A program made the translations under genes and the position numbers. 64,000 nucleotides of DNA from Planctomycetota bacterium (GTDB lineage: Bacteria > Planctomycetota > PUPC01 > JACPCR01), in the NCBI GenBank assembly GCA_027625095.1, contig JAQBXN010000025.1, positions 1 through 64,000 on the forward strand. Reading direction: 5' to 3'. The notes under the pieces are model-generated. The model worked only from the letters and a program-made list of their open reading frames with translations, did no database searches and was not told where the DNA came from. Positions 19,731 through 28,683 of the stretch are shown here, piece by piece (positions within the stretch are counted from its first letter, which is position 1; each line of letters opens with the position of its first letter).

Positions 19731-21104
19731 ATGTCAACAAGCACCAAAGCTTTTGGAACTTCTAAGCGAGAAGGCCATGACTCTTCTGTCTACTACGAAA
19801 GGCAGATGCTGAAAGGTGAGCGCGAAAAACTCAACGGCAGTGATTCGTTGAATGGAGACCTTCAAGGACCGGAGAACCCAGACCCGAAGTTCATAAATAA
19901 AATCTATCTGAAGTCTTCTGAGAAGATGAGCCCGGAATTGCCTGACAATTCCGTTGCGCTTGTTGTTACCTCTCCTCCCTATAACGTCGGTAAAGAATAT
20001 GACAACGATCTTTCACTCGACAAATATCTGGAACTACTGAAGAAAGTCTTCGAGGAATCAAAAAGAGTACTTGAACCAGGCGGCCGAATCTGCATTAACA
20101 TCGCCAATGTTGGAAGAAAGCCTTACATCCCACTTGCTTCTTACGTCAACAGAATAATGGTTGAAGAATTGGGCTACCTGATGCGTGGGGAGATTCCGTG
20201 GGTTAAAGGTGATGGCGCGAATGGTTCCTGTGCCTGGGGATCCTGGCGTTCAGCTAAGAATCCCGTACTCAGGGACACACATGAATATATTCTGGTTTTT
20301 TCCAAGGACAGATTTGACCGCGTGAGGAAAGGCAAGAATTCAATAGGGACTGATGAGTTCCTTATGAACAGTCGTTCTGTGTGGAACATGGAACCAGAGA
20401 GCGCAACTAGGGTCGGACATCCGGCGCCGTTCCCGGAGGAACTACCCCGCAGGCTTATAGAATTTTACACTTATGAGGGCGATCTCGTTCTGGATCCTTT
20501 TTGCGGAGTAGGAACCACATGTGTCACTGCCAAAAAGCTGAACCGAGATTACATCGGCTATGAGATCGAACAGGAATACGTCAACAGAGCAAGAGAGAGG
20601 CTCGACAAAACAGTTTTTGATCGGGAAAAGTTCCAGGCACGCTCATCAAGAGAAGGCAAAGGCGCTCAGAAAATAGCTGAATCTTTGTTGAATCGGAGTG
20701 GATTCAAAATCGTTGCGAAAGATAAGAAGCTGTCAAAACTCGGAATCCAGGTCAATTTCGTGGCTGAAGACAAAAAAGGCAGGGAGTGGTACTTCGATGT
20801 ATCCGGCGCCTTCACCAGCCAAAGAGCAGGTCTGATTCGGACAGACACCTTATATAAGTGCCTAGGGCGGGCAAGTGTGATGGCTATCAACGGCTTTGAA
20901 CGAATCGTCTTTCTGACCACAAATCTGCCGAAACGAGGTTCGGCTGGTGAAAAAGCTCTTAGAGCAACCAAAGGAAAGACCGTTTTCGATGCTATCGAGA
21001 TGGACGATAAGAACCAGGTGATAAGGTTGGCGGAGTACGCCACAGGCACGCACCTTTCTCCGCTTCCTGGCTTCTGGCGGCCGTCTGATCTGAACGGTTC
21101 TTAA
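19731..21104 (+). CDS. Site-specific DNA methyltransferase (TSPPY type, probably m4C) with C-terminal extension
   Basis: VALVVTSPPYNVGKEYD, VLEPGGRICINIANVG, DLVLDPFCGVGTTCVTAKKLNRDYIGYEIEQEYV. Confidence 0.93.
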   Translation: MSTSTKAFGTSKREGHDSSVYYERQMLKGEREKLNGSDSLNGDLQGPENPDPKFINKIYLKSSEKMSPELPDNSVALVVTSPPYNVGKEYDNDLSLDKYLELLKKVFEESKRVLEPGGRICINIANVGRKPYIPLASYVNRIMVEELGYLMRGEIPWVKGDGANGSCAWGSWRSAKNPVLRDTHEYILVFSKDRFDRVRKGKNSIGTDEFLMNSRSVWNMEPESATRVGHPAPFPEELPRRLIEFYTYEGDLVLDPFCGVGTTCVTAKKLNRDYIGYEIEQEYVNRARERLDKTVFDREKFQARSSREGKGAQKIAESLLNRSGFKIVAKDKKLSKLGIQVNFVAEDKKGREWYFDVSGAFTSQRAGLIRTDTLYKCLGRASVMAINGFERIVFLTTNLPKRGSAGEKALRATKGKTVFDAIEMDDKNQVIRLAEYATGTHLSPLPGFWRPSDLNGS

Positions 21105-21139
21105 TCGAGCCTCACTTCCCCATTCCCATCCCGTGAACA

Positions 21140-22153
21140 GTGCCGGGCATCAGAACAGAAATTACCGAGATTACTACGGGATTAGCAACCTTAGGGTTAA
21201 AATCGCTCGACGCGGCGTTTGCCTTGGCGGAACAACCATCGGCCTTGAAAAATGTCGAACCATCGATCTGGGATCGCCTGAAGGATGCATATCATGCAGG
21301 CGGTTTTGAAAAGGATTTCGCGTCGGCATGGGAGAATGGTTGCATATTCCTGCAGGCCAAGAGTGGATTACGAAACAGGCGACCATTCCAAATCGAATGG
21401 AAAGGTCCCCATAAGAATTCTGGTTACGACTTCATTCCAGCCGATTTACGAATCGACCACGTATATTTGATCAGCTGCAAATACAGTTCGCGCCTTCTCC
21501 AGAATTCTTCTCCCGCGAACCTCTTCGATCGCTTACTGGCAGGTCGTTCGGGACGTCACGGAGATTGGTACTTGGATGTGGCGCCCGATGAGTACAACGC
21601 TTTCTATGCTTGCGTCAGAGAGATCTTTTCCGAAGGAAGGAAACTCCCGACTCACCTAACAGATCTGGGCAGGGAAGGCAGGCAATTCCTGAAATCATCT
21701 CTGAAAGGGAATGAGTGGCCCGAGTTACTGAATGACTATGTCGACTTTAGCCACGCGGTAGCAAAGAAGTCGGCAGCAAGATGGACTGCTGGCTTGACGA
21801 CTGCAGCTAAAAGGGAAGAAATGCTTTGGCGTCTGCTCCGGTTTGCTCCAGCGCCTTATTTCATCCTCGGCTCGTCACAAAAAGTCCCCATTAGGATTCG
21901 GGTTCATACGCCGTGGGATTGGCGACAAGAGTTTGAATTGCGTTCCTTTCAGATATCGCCAGATTTCGAGGCCAAACAACCACAGGTCGGTTGGGAGGCG
22001 ATAATTCTAGAAAAGACAAAGAGGGTCGACTCAGTAGTCAAAGGCCATGTTGAAATTCGGTGGGGGCATGGAAAGTTTTCTGGCAATCCAGAGGCAAAAG
22101 TGTATTTGGACACCCCCCATAGTCAGGTTCCGGGCTACGCTTCTCTGGACTGA
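21140..22153 (+). CDS. Putative restriction endonuclease-like protein
   Basis: 337 aa between two methyltransferases; IPADLRIDHVYLISCKYSS resembles a PD-(D/E)XK-like core; GTG start. Confidence 0.55.
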   Translation: MPGIRTEITEITTGLATLGLKSLDAAFALAEQPSALKNVEPSIWDRLKDAYHAGGFEKDFASAWENGCIFLQAKSGLRNRRPFQIEWKGPHKNSGYDFIPADLRIDHVYLISCKYSSRLLQNSSPANLFDRLLAGRSGRHGDWYLDVAPDEYNAFYACVREIFSEGRKLPTHLTDLGREGRQFLKSSLKGNEWPELLNDYVDFSHAVAKKSAARWTAGLTTAAKREEMLWRLLRFAPAPYFILGSSQKVPIRIRVHTPWDWRQEFELRSFQISPDFEAKQPQVGWEAIILEKTKRVDSVVKGHVEIRWGHGKFSGNPEAKVYLDTPHSQVPGYASLD

Positions 22154-22171
22154 ATACAGGACTTGTAACCC

Positions 22172-22891
22172 ATGAATAAGGTTGTGTTGGGCGATAGCAC
22201 AGATATTACTTCGCACCTATCTGCGGGAAGCGTCGCTTTAATCATCACCTCTCCACCACAAGAGCTTTCAGACAGCGGTCGCCTGGACGAGTGCCTGACG
22301 TCCCTTGATGCTGTTTGGGCGGAATGTAAACATGTTCTGGCTGACACCGGAATCCTCTGCATCATTGTCGGAGGAGTCCAAGGCGAAGAATTCATCCCAT
22401 TACACTCTCACATTCAGCTTCGACTGCTCCGACAGGATTGGCAATGTTTGAGGACAATCATTTGGGCTAAGCCAACGACTTCTGAATCATCAATCGGTGT
22501 TGAGGGTACGGACTCGGTCGTTTCATCTGACATAAGAGAAGTTCATGAACACGTACTTGTCTTTGCAAAAGAGGGAGACGATTCAGAAAGGAGGGGGGAT
22601 GGCCTGAGCGAGGAAGAACGTGGACAACTGGAGGCAAGTGTCTGGACTATTCCAATTCGATCTGCGAATACAAACCTGCCGCGCTCATTTCCTGAAGAGA
22701 TTCCGAGGAGGCTAATCAGGCTGTACAGCAGTATTGATGATTTGGTCGTTGACCCATTCGTCGGCAGTGGTACCACCTGCGTAGCTGCACGAAGGCTGGG
22801 TCGGCGTTGGTTTGGGATCGACAATGACCCGGATTGCGTCTTAACCGCACATGAGAGAATCCAGGCTACGTCCACAGATGCTACACAGTAG
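22172..22891 (+). CDS. Second DNA methyltransferase-like protein with SPPQ instead of SPPY
   Basis: VALIITSPPQELSDSG and DLVVDPFVGSGTTCVAARRLGRRWFGIDNDPD; last codons and stop lie in the duplicated repeat. Confidence 0.82.
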   Translation: MNKVVLGDSTDITSHLSAGSVALIITSPPQELSDSGRLDECLTSLDAVWAECKHVLADTGILCIIVGGVQGEEFIPLHSHIQLRLLRQDWQCLRTIIWAKPTTSESSIGVEGTDSVVSSDIREVHEHVLVFAKEGDDSERRGDGLSEEERGQLEASVWTIPIRSANTNLPRSFPEEIPRRLIRLYSSIDDLVVDPFVGSGTTCVAARRLGRRWFGIDNDPDCVLTAHERIQATSTDATQ

Positions 22892-23102
22892 AAGCCGCCA
22901 TCCCATTGAAGGCTCTCGGCCTGACCACCCCGCCCGGCCTAAAGCTCACCGGCGACATCGGCGCTACCCACGGCGACCCGTCCGGCACCGACACCCGTCT
23001 GCGCACTTACTGGAACAACCAGTCTACCGGAATCGTCGACGACGAAGTCTTCGAACTGAAGTTGGAGCCCAGTAAGTGGGGACAGCTCGTTTTTGAGTGA
23101 CA
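22880..23102. repeat. Long direct repeat copy 2 (orphan 3' end of the 1292-aa CDS)
   Basis: 223 bp; differs from copy 1 at 4 positions. Confidence 0.98.
22906..23100 (+). pseudogene. Duplicated C-terminal fragment of the 15646-19524 protein
   Basis: KALGLTTPPGLKLTGDIGATHGDPSGTDTRLRTYWNNQSTGIVDDEVFELKLEPSKWGQLVFE matches the C-terminus of the upstream CDS. Confidence 0.9.
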
Positions 23103-23631
23103 CCATCTGGCGAGGGCGGTGGAACTCAAGAGCCTGCATTAGTCCGGTAATTGGCAGTTCATTTCGGTTAATCGTCTTACGGCGTAAGACCTCGCTGACT
23201 CATTCTGCGACCTCAATTGAGAGGATAACTTCTTTCGGTTCAGGGCCGCTTAAACACCTTTGCCGGGCTTCCCTTAGAGGATGAAAACGCGCTTACGATG
23301 GTACTCGTATCAAGTACATGGCGCCTTGTGCTTCAAGACTCAGAATAAGAGCTGTGGCTGCTTCAGAGAATTACTTTGGAACTCTCCAGATTTTTGGTTG
23401 CGGCCATGTGCCGCGGTAGGATTACTACGGCAGATATCGATAAAGCTGCTCACGACGATCCATGAGGGCGCGCCCTCAGCGTGAATAATGCATCGGGCGG
23501 GGAAGACCATTAAATTTACTCCCTCGATTAGACACTTCTAGCAAATTTGTTATCCCTGAGCTATTACAACGGAAGAAGCCTTAAACCGACTGGTTAAAGT
23601 CGGTTCAGCGTCATCAACAGGAGCAAACCTT

Positions 23632-24210
23632 ATGAGACTGAGTGCAGCAACCCTCGCCACAGCCCTTTTATTTACAACTCTCAACGAAGCCCGATCTGCA
23701 GACGAATACGACATCGACCCCGGGCATGCGGCAGCGGTCTTTCGCATCAACCACCAGGGCTTCAGTTACACCTACGGTCGCTTCAGTAAAATCTCGGGAG
23801 TCTTCACCAACAACAATGACGATCCCGGCAAAGGGTCCATTTCTGTGGAGATTCAGGCGGAAAGCATCAACACCGATCTTGACAAGAGAGACCAGCATCT
23901 GCGCGGGCCGGATTTCCTGAATTCAAAACAGTTTCCAACCCTCACCTTCAAGAGCACAGCCGTCAAGAAGGCCGGCGACAATAAACTCTCGGTTACTGGT
24001 GACTTCACACTCCACGGCGTGACCAAGTCAATAACTGTGGATGTCGACAAAGTAGGGGAGGGCCCGGCACATCAGGGCCAGTATCGCGCAGGATTCGAAA
24101 CCACATTCAAAATCAACCGTTCCGATTACGGTATTACTTACGGACTTCAAAAGGGTGGTGTCGGGGATGAAGTAACAATCATGCTCTCGTTCGAAGGCAT
24201 ACGGAAGTAG
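23632..24210 (+). CDS. YceI-family protein
   Basis: signal peptide; YDIDPGHAAAVFRINHQGFSYTYGRFSKISG...FLNSKQFPTLTFKSTAVKK...VTGDFTLHGVTKSI. Confidence 0.95.
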   Translation: MRLSAATLATALLFTTLNEARSADEYDIDPGHAAAVFRINHQGFSYTYGRFSKISGVFTNNNDDPGKGSISVEIQAESINTDLDKRDQHLRGPDFLNSKQFPTLTFKSTAVKKAGDNKLSVTGDFTLHGVTKSITVDVDKVGEGPAHQGQYRAGFETTFKINRSDYGITYGLQKGGVGDEVTIMLSFEGIRK

Positions 24211-24285
24211 AGGGCAGAGCCTGGGGTCAGGCGTCCTGACGGCCGCAACCACAGTGCCTGCCGTCTCCCGAAGGGAGTTCGGCGC

Positions 24286-25896
24286 TCAAGAGAGCTCAGC
24301 CAGGGCGATGCATCCGTTCTTGAGATACAGAGTTCTCATGAAGGGTTGTAATTGAAAAAGCTTGCCGGTGAATTCCATCATCTGGCCGATGTGGGGTCTG
24401 AGAACGGTCTCGGCTTCTTTGGGGAAACTTACGAGCGCGTCGCCAAGGCGTGTGGCGTATCTGTCTTCCGGGTCGACGATGGAGAAGACTGCCACAAGCT
24501 CGGTGTTCTGATCGAAGGTTCGATCGGTGATGAAGGTCTCAATGCGCTGCAGTGTGCCAGACCAGCATACTTCAGCGTCCGTAAATTCTTCTTCGAATTT
24601 CTTGAACGCGGCTCTCGAACTGAGAGTTGAGAACAGTTCTTTACAGAGGCTTGTTGCATCCGGGCCGGTGTGTGCCAGCTCTCTCTTCTCTTCTTCCTCG
24701 TCTTTGTTTTTGTCCTCGTCATCGCCGGCATTGCTTTCAACTGCATTTACAGCTTCTGAACCGTTCGGCCCTCGCTGTTGCTCCAAGTCTTCAACGGTTT
24801 CTTCCGAAGACTCAACCGTCTCTTTCTTTGACTCGAAGGGTTCCGCTGTTTTCTGAACATCTTCGACTTTCGTCTTATCCGGGACACGCTCTTCGATGGC
24901 GGTTTCCACTTTATTGCTCGGCCCTCCCTCTGCGTGTTCATTCGGCGCAGCCGTCTCGACAATGACCGGCCCCGTGGAAACAGGAAGAGGATTCGTGAGC
25001 GATGACTCCGACTCTTCAGCGGGTGGCTGCCAATTGACCGGGTCAGCCTTCTTGAGCTTGGCCAACAATTTTGCGGCACCCTCAAAATCTCGGTTGGCTA
25101 CCATGACAGCCGATACCAGAAGTTGTGCATTCCTACCGGTGATTTTGCCTGTTGCTGCCTGCTGCCTGGCCAGGGAAAGCGCGTCCTGCAACACCTCCTT
25201 GTATTTATCATAGAACTCTTCCTTTTCTGAAACCTTTTCAGCTTCGGGCGCGGCCTTCACTTCAGGGCGTGGAGGAGGGGGTGCAGGCCTTTTCTTTTTC
25301 TTCTTGGGCCGACTGTCGGAGCTTACTTTCTGCGTCAGAACCGTGGCGACCTCGACCATCATCTTCAGGTGCCCGGAGAGCTCAGATGACGGCAATGGAC
25401 GACCCACACTTTTCAGACTGATGCCTCGATCCATGATCATGAATGCATCATCCAGATCGAAGAGCTCTAAGACCTTTGTCCTCCTCTCTTCATCTAGAAA
25501 GGGGACTACTTGTCGAGGTTCGCCCTGCACAACGACCCGCCGATCGAATTCTTCATCACCGACTTCAATATCCTGATTGCCGAGCCAACGAGCTGCACGA
25601 TCGTAGTAGCTCTGGTGCGTCAGACAGAGCCCGATCCCGAGTGCTTTGGGATAACGTAATTTCACGGTCTCAGTATTCAGGCTCCTTTCTACCTTTACCT
25701 CGAAGCCCTGGATCTTGCCGCTCATGTTCCTTGAATCCAGTTTGCCTGTGTCCACTTCAAGCCCCATCGTCTTGGCCCCGCTATTCAGCTGTGTTAAATT
25801 TTCCCGGTTTACGGATTTGAAGCCCGAAACGGCCAGGGCCAAAATCACCACAGCCGTAACAACGAACATGAAAAAAAACAGGACGCCAAAAGCCAC
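24286..25896 (-). CDS. Hypothetical membrane-anchored protein with acidic linker
   Basis: 536 aa; N-terminal TM; Glu/Lys-rich central region. Confidence 0.65.
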   Translation of the reverse strand: MAFGVLFFFMFVVTAVVILALAVSGFKSVNRENLTQLNSGAKTMGLEVDTGKLDSRNMSGKIQGFEVKVERSLNTETVKLRYPKALGIGLCLTHQSYYDRAARWLGNQDIEVGDEEFDRRVVVQGEPRQVVPFLDEERRTKVLELFDLDDAFMIMDRGISLKSVGRPLPSSELSGHLKMMVEVATVLTQKVSSDSRPKKKKKRPAPPPPRPEVKAAPEAEKVSEKEEFYDKYKEVLQDALSLARQQAATGKITGRNAQLLVSAVMVANRDFEGAAKLLAKLKKADPVNWQPPAEESESSLTNPLPVSTGPVIVETAAPNEHAEGGPSNKVETAIEERVPDKTKVEDVQKTAEPFESKKETVESSEETVEDLEQQRGPNGSEAVNAVESNAGDDEDKNKDEEEEKRELAHTGPDATSLCKELFSTLSSRAAFKKFEEEFTDAEVCWSGTLQRIETFITDRTFDQNTELVAVFSIVDPEDRYATRLGDALVSFPKEAETVLRPHIGQMMEFTGKLFQLQPFMRTLYLKNGCIALAELS

Positions 25897-25979
25897 AGCG
25901 TCAGCTCCGCAGGATGAGAAGACAGATTTCGCTTACTATTGAGTTTTAGCCCGGCCCGCCCTATGAGTCCAGAGGTGTT

Positions 25980-27212
25980 ATGAAACTACGTCCCGATCTA
26001 CTCGATGAAAGTTCGCCCGAAGGGCTGGAAGTGATCCAGCTCACGACAGAAGAACTGCCCTCCTCCCACATTTATATGGAGTCGCAGATTTTTACTCCCG
26101 ATTCGAAACAGTTGGTGATGCATCGTTCGGCACACGCGCATGGGAGTGATAAGAACGATCCGGAGCACCGTTACGTCGTCTGCGATATTGAAAATAATTG
26201 TGAGCTGGTTCCCATAACCGAAGAAGTCGGTGCGACGGCGCCTTCTATCTCTCCAGATGGGCAGTTTCTCTATTACTTCGTTAATGAAACTGAAGTGAAC
26301 GGTGGCTCTCTGACACTGAAGCGCGTTCGAATGGACGGTACTGAGCGAGAATCGCTCTTGGTCGTCGATTCGGCTCTGCAGGACACGAACTATCGGCCGA
26401 GCGGGATTTATCCGCTCTCCACGATCTCGTCCGACGGTGAGAGGCTGGCACTTTCCTGTTTTTTGGGCGATGGCAGCGAAGCGGGCGCTACTTATGGCTT
26501 GCTAGTCTTTGATGTTGGGCAAGCGTCGGTACGTTTGATTCTTGAGGGCCCTTCCTGGTGCAATATTCACCCGCAGTATTGCCGATCAACAGATCCGGAC
26601 GCCAGCCACGACATTCTGATTCAGGAGAACCACGGCAATACGACGGATGCGAACGGCAAGATTGGGAAACTTGTTGGAGGGGCAGGCGCGGACATCCACG
26701 TGATCCGCGATGACGGCAGTAACTTTCGCAATATGCCCTGGGGGCGTGACGGCAACGAGTACTGTCAGGGCCACCAATGCTGGCGGGGCCGCAGCACCTG
26801 GGCCATCACGAGTACCGGCACAAGACAGCCGTCAGAAAGGCAATTGATCGAGGGGGCCGCCACGAATTACGACGGGCATTCAGGCATTCGGACTGCCGGT
26901 GCAATACGCAATGACCTCAGCCGTGAATTTGATTCTCCTGACTTCAGTCACTTTGCTACGGACATCGAAGGCAGACGTTTCATCACGGATGCAGGCCCGT
27001 TCAACAAGGGCGCGCGGCTGTTAGTTGCGGAGTTTGGTGAGTCGGGAAAAGACGCCCTGAAGAATTGGAAGTATCTGCTCAGTCCGCGCTCGTCATGTGA
27101 CAAGCTGGCGCATATCCACCCTTTCCTCTCACCTGACGGTATGACCGGTTTTTTTAACTCTGATGAAAGCGGAATTCTACAGGCATATATGGTTCGGGGT
27201 TTTGGTGGGTAA
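25980..27212 (+). CDS. TolB/oligogalacturonate-lyase-like beta-propeller protein
   Basis: IFTPDSKQLVMHRSAHAHG, APSISPDGQFLYYF, STISSDGERLALS WD40-like blade motifs. Confidence 0.65.
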   Translation: MKLRPDLLDESSPEGLEVIQLTTEELPSSHIYMESQIFTPDSKQLVMHRSAHAHGSDKNDPEHRYVVCDIENNCELVPITEEVGATAPSISPDGQFLYYFVNETEVNGGSLTLKRVRMDGTERESLLVVDSALQDTNYRPSGIYPLSTISSDGERLALSCFLGDGSEAGATYGLLVFDVGQASVRLILEGPSWCNIHPQYCRSTDPDASHDILIQENHGNTTDANGKIGKLVGGAGADIHVIRDDGSNFRNMPWGRDGNEYCQGHQCWRGRSTWAITSTGTRQPSERQLIEGAATNYDGHSGIRTAGAIRNDLSREFDSPDFSHFATDIEGRRFITDAGPFNKGARLLVAEFGESGKDALKNWKYLLSPRSSCDKLAHIHPFLSPDGMTGFFNSDESGILQAYMVRGFGG

Positions 27213-27253
27213 TTATTCTTCAATTATTAGCGCCTCAAACCGTCGAGCGGTCC

Positions 27254-27341
27254 ATCGTAGCGCTGGCCTCCAGGCCGGCGGTTTATTCGAGCCGAAGGCT
27301 CGCAGACAAAACCACTCCGGCCTGGAGGCCAGAGCTACGAT
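27254..27341. repeat. Large imperfect hairpin with 25-bp arms
   Basis: ATCGTAGCGCTGGCCTCCAGGCCGG (27254-27278) versus CCGGCCTGGAGGCCAGAGCTACGAT (27317-27341), one mismatch. Confidence 0.9.
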
Positions 27342-27405
27342 AGCACTCCGGCCTGGAGGCCAGAGCTACGATAGCACTCCGGCCTGGAGGCCAGAGCTAC
27401 GATAG
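27313..27405. repeat. Three perfect 31-bp tandem repeats
   Basis: CACTCCGGCCTGGAGGCCAGAGCTACGATAG at 27313, 27344 and 27375. Confidence 0.97.
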
Positions 27406-27613
27406 TCCTTCGCTCTGAAAACTTGACGCTTCTGTTAAGTTTTGAGCAGTTGTAGACGACTGGTGTGCTGGCAGCATTGAAGAACGTCTTTTCTTCATGG
27501 CCGCGGGTCAATCGAGCAAGGCCTGACGGACAGCGGGTGCAGGCAATCTGTCTGATTTCTGTTTCCGCCTTGTATCCCGGGGGAGGCCCGATGAAAGACG
27601 CGTCGATGTGGAC

Positions 27614-28657
27614 TTACAGAGTGCACATATCCACGTTATCGAAATTGCGGCCGTAGAATTTCATATACTGCACCTTACGTTCGAGAGCTTCTATGACGTA
27701 GCGATTGAAGTTGATTTTGGTGAATTTCTGAGCGCTGCCGAAGCCCCCTGGGCTGAAGACATTGATCTCCATCAGCTTGTCGCCAACGATGTCGAGGCCG
27801 ACAAGAAACATGCCGTCCTGGACAAGTTTCGGCCGGACGATTTCGGCGATGTGGAGTGCGGTACCATCTACGGTAGCTTCGGCGAGTTTGCCACCAGCAT
27901 GGATGTTGGATCGCATGTCTCCGCCTGAACGGACCCGGCGGAATGCTGCGTATTTGCCATTGACGCGGAGTGGGCGGCCATTCATGACGAACAAGCGCAT
28001 ATCCCCTTCCTGCGCGGCAGGCAGATATTCCTGGGCGATGACAAATCCGTCTCGGCTGACAGCATCGATCATCTGGTTGAGATTTGGCAGGTCGTCAGGG
28101 CGGACGAGGAATACGCTGGCGCCGCCAGAGCCTTGCAGTGGTTTCAAGACCAGGTTGCCCTGCTCGCGTGCGAATTCCTTGAGCTCGCTACGGTTGCGCG
28201 TGATGAGCGTGCGGGGCCGGACCTCCTGGGGAAAGAGCTGGAAGTACATCTTGCTGGCCGCTTTGGCCAGGCCATTCGGGTCGTTGACGACGATGACGCC
28301 GTTGCGCATGGCCACTCGCCCGAACTCAGCCGCCACGCCGGCCGCCCACGGCCGCGAAATGAAATCGTCCGAAGGAACGTTCCGCAGCATCAGGACGTCA
28401 AGGTCGTCGACGGTGATGCGTTCCTTAATCGCCTGTTTGCCATGCAGCGCGACCAGGTAGCCTGCTGAGTCCTTGTATCGCTTCTTCGGTACCGATGTGG
28501 CGTGGGCGCAGATCGTTCCTGAAGGATCATATACCAGATCGCCGACTCCGATTGTCCATGTCTCGTGCCCGCAATTAACCGCCTCGCAACCGAGGCGGGT
28601 GGTGGTGTATCCGGTTGCTTCAGTCTTGACGTCGTTGACGACAAATCCAATACGCAT
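27614..28657 (-). CDS. ATP-grasp ligase (glutathione synthetase GshB/RimK-like)
   Basis: MLRNVPSDDF, VVNDPNGLAKAASKMY, LVLKPLQGSGGASVFLV, EGDMRLFVMNGRPL, DIVGDKLMEINVFSPGG. Confidence 0.88.
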   Translation of the reverse strand: MRIGFVVNDVKTEATGYTTTRLGCEAVNCGHETWTIGVGDLVYDPSGTICAHATSVPKKRYKDSAGYLVALHGKQAIKERITVDDLDVLMLRNVPSDDFISRPWAAGVAAEFGRVAMRNGVIVVNDPNGLAKAASKMYFQLFPQEVRPRTLITRNRSELKEFAREQGNLVLKPLQGSGGASVFLVRPDDLPNLNQMIDAVSRDGFVIAQEYLPAAQEGDMRLFVMNGRPLRVNGKYAAFRRVRSGGDMRSNIHAGGKLAEATVDGTALHIAEIVRPKLVQDGMFLVGLDIVGDKLMEINVFSPGGFGSAQKFTKINFNRYVIEALERKVQYMKFYGRNFDNVDMCTL

Positions 28658-28683
28658 GGGGTCCTCCTCAGGGGTAAGAATAT

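Larger units (their letters stand above)
19527..22879. mobile_element. Restriction-modification-like cassette inserted with long target duplication
   Basis: 3353 bp bearing two DNA methyltransferases and a putative nuclease between two 223-bp direct repeats. Confidence 0.8.

Noticed and set aside
27313-27405. CRISPR-like array
   Set aside because: Three 31-bp units are directly abutting with no spacers and no cas genes nearby.
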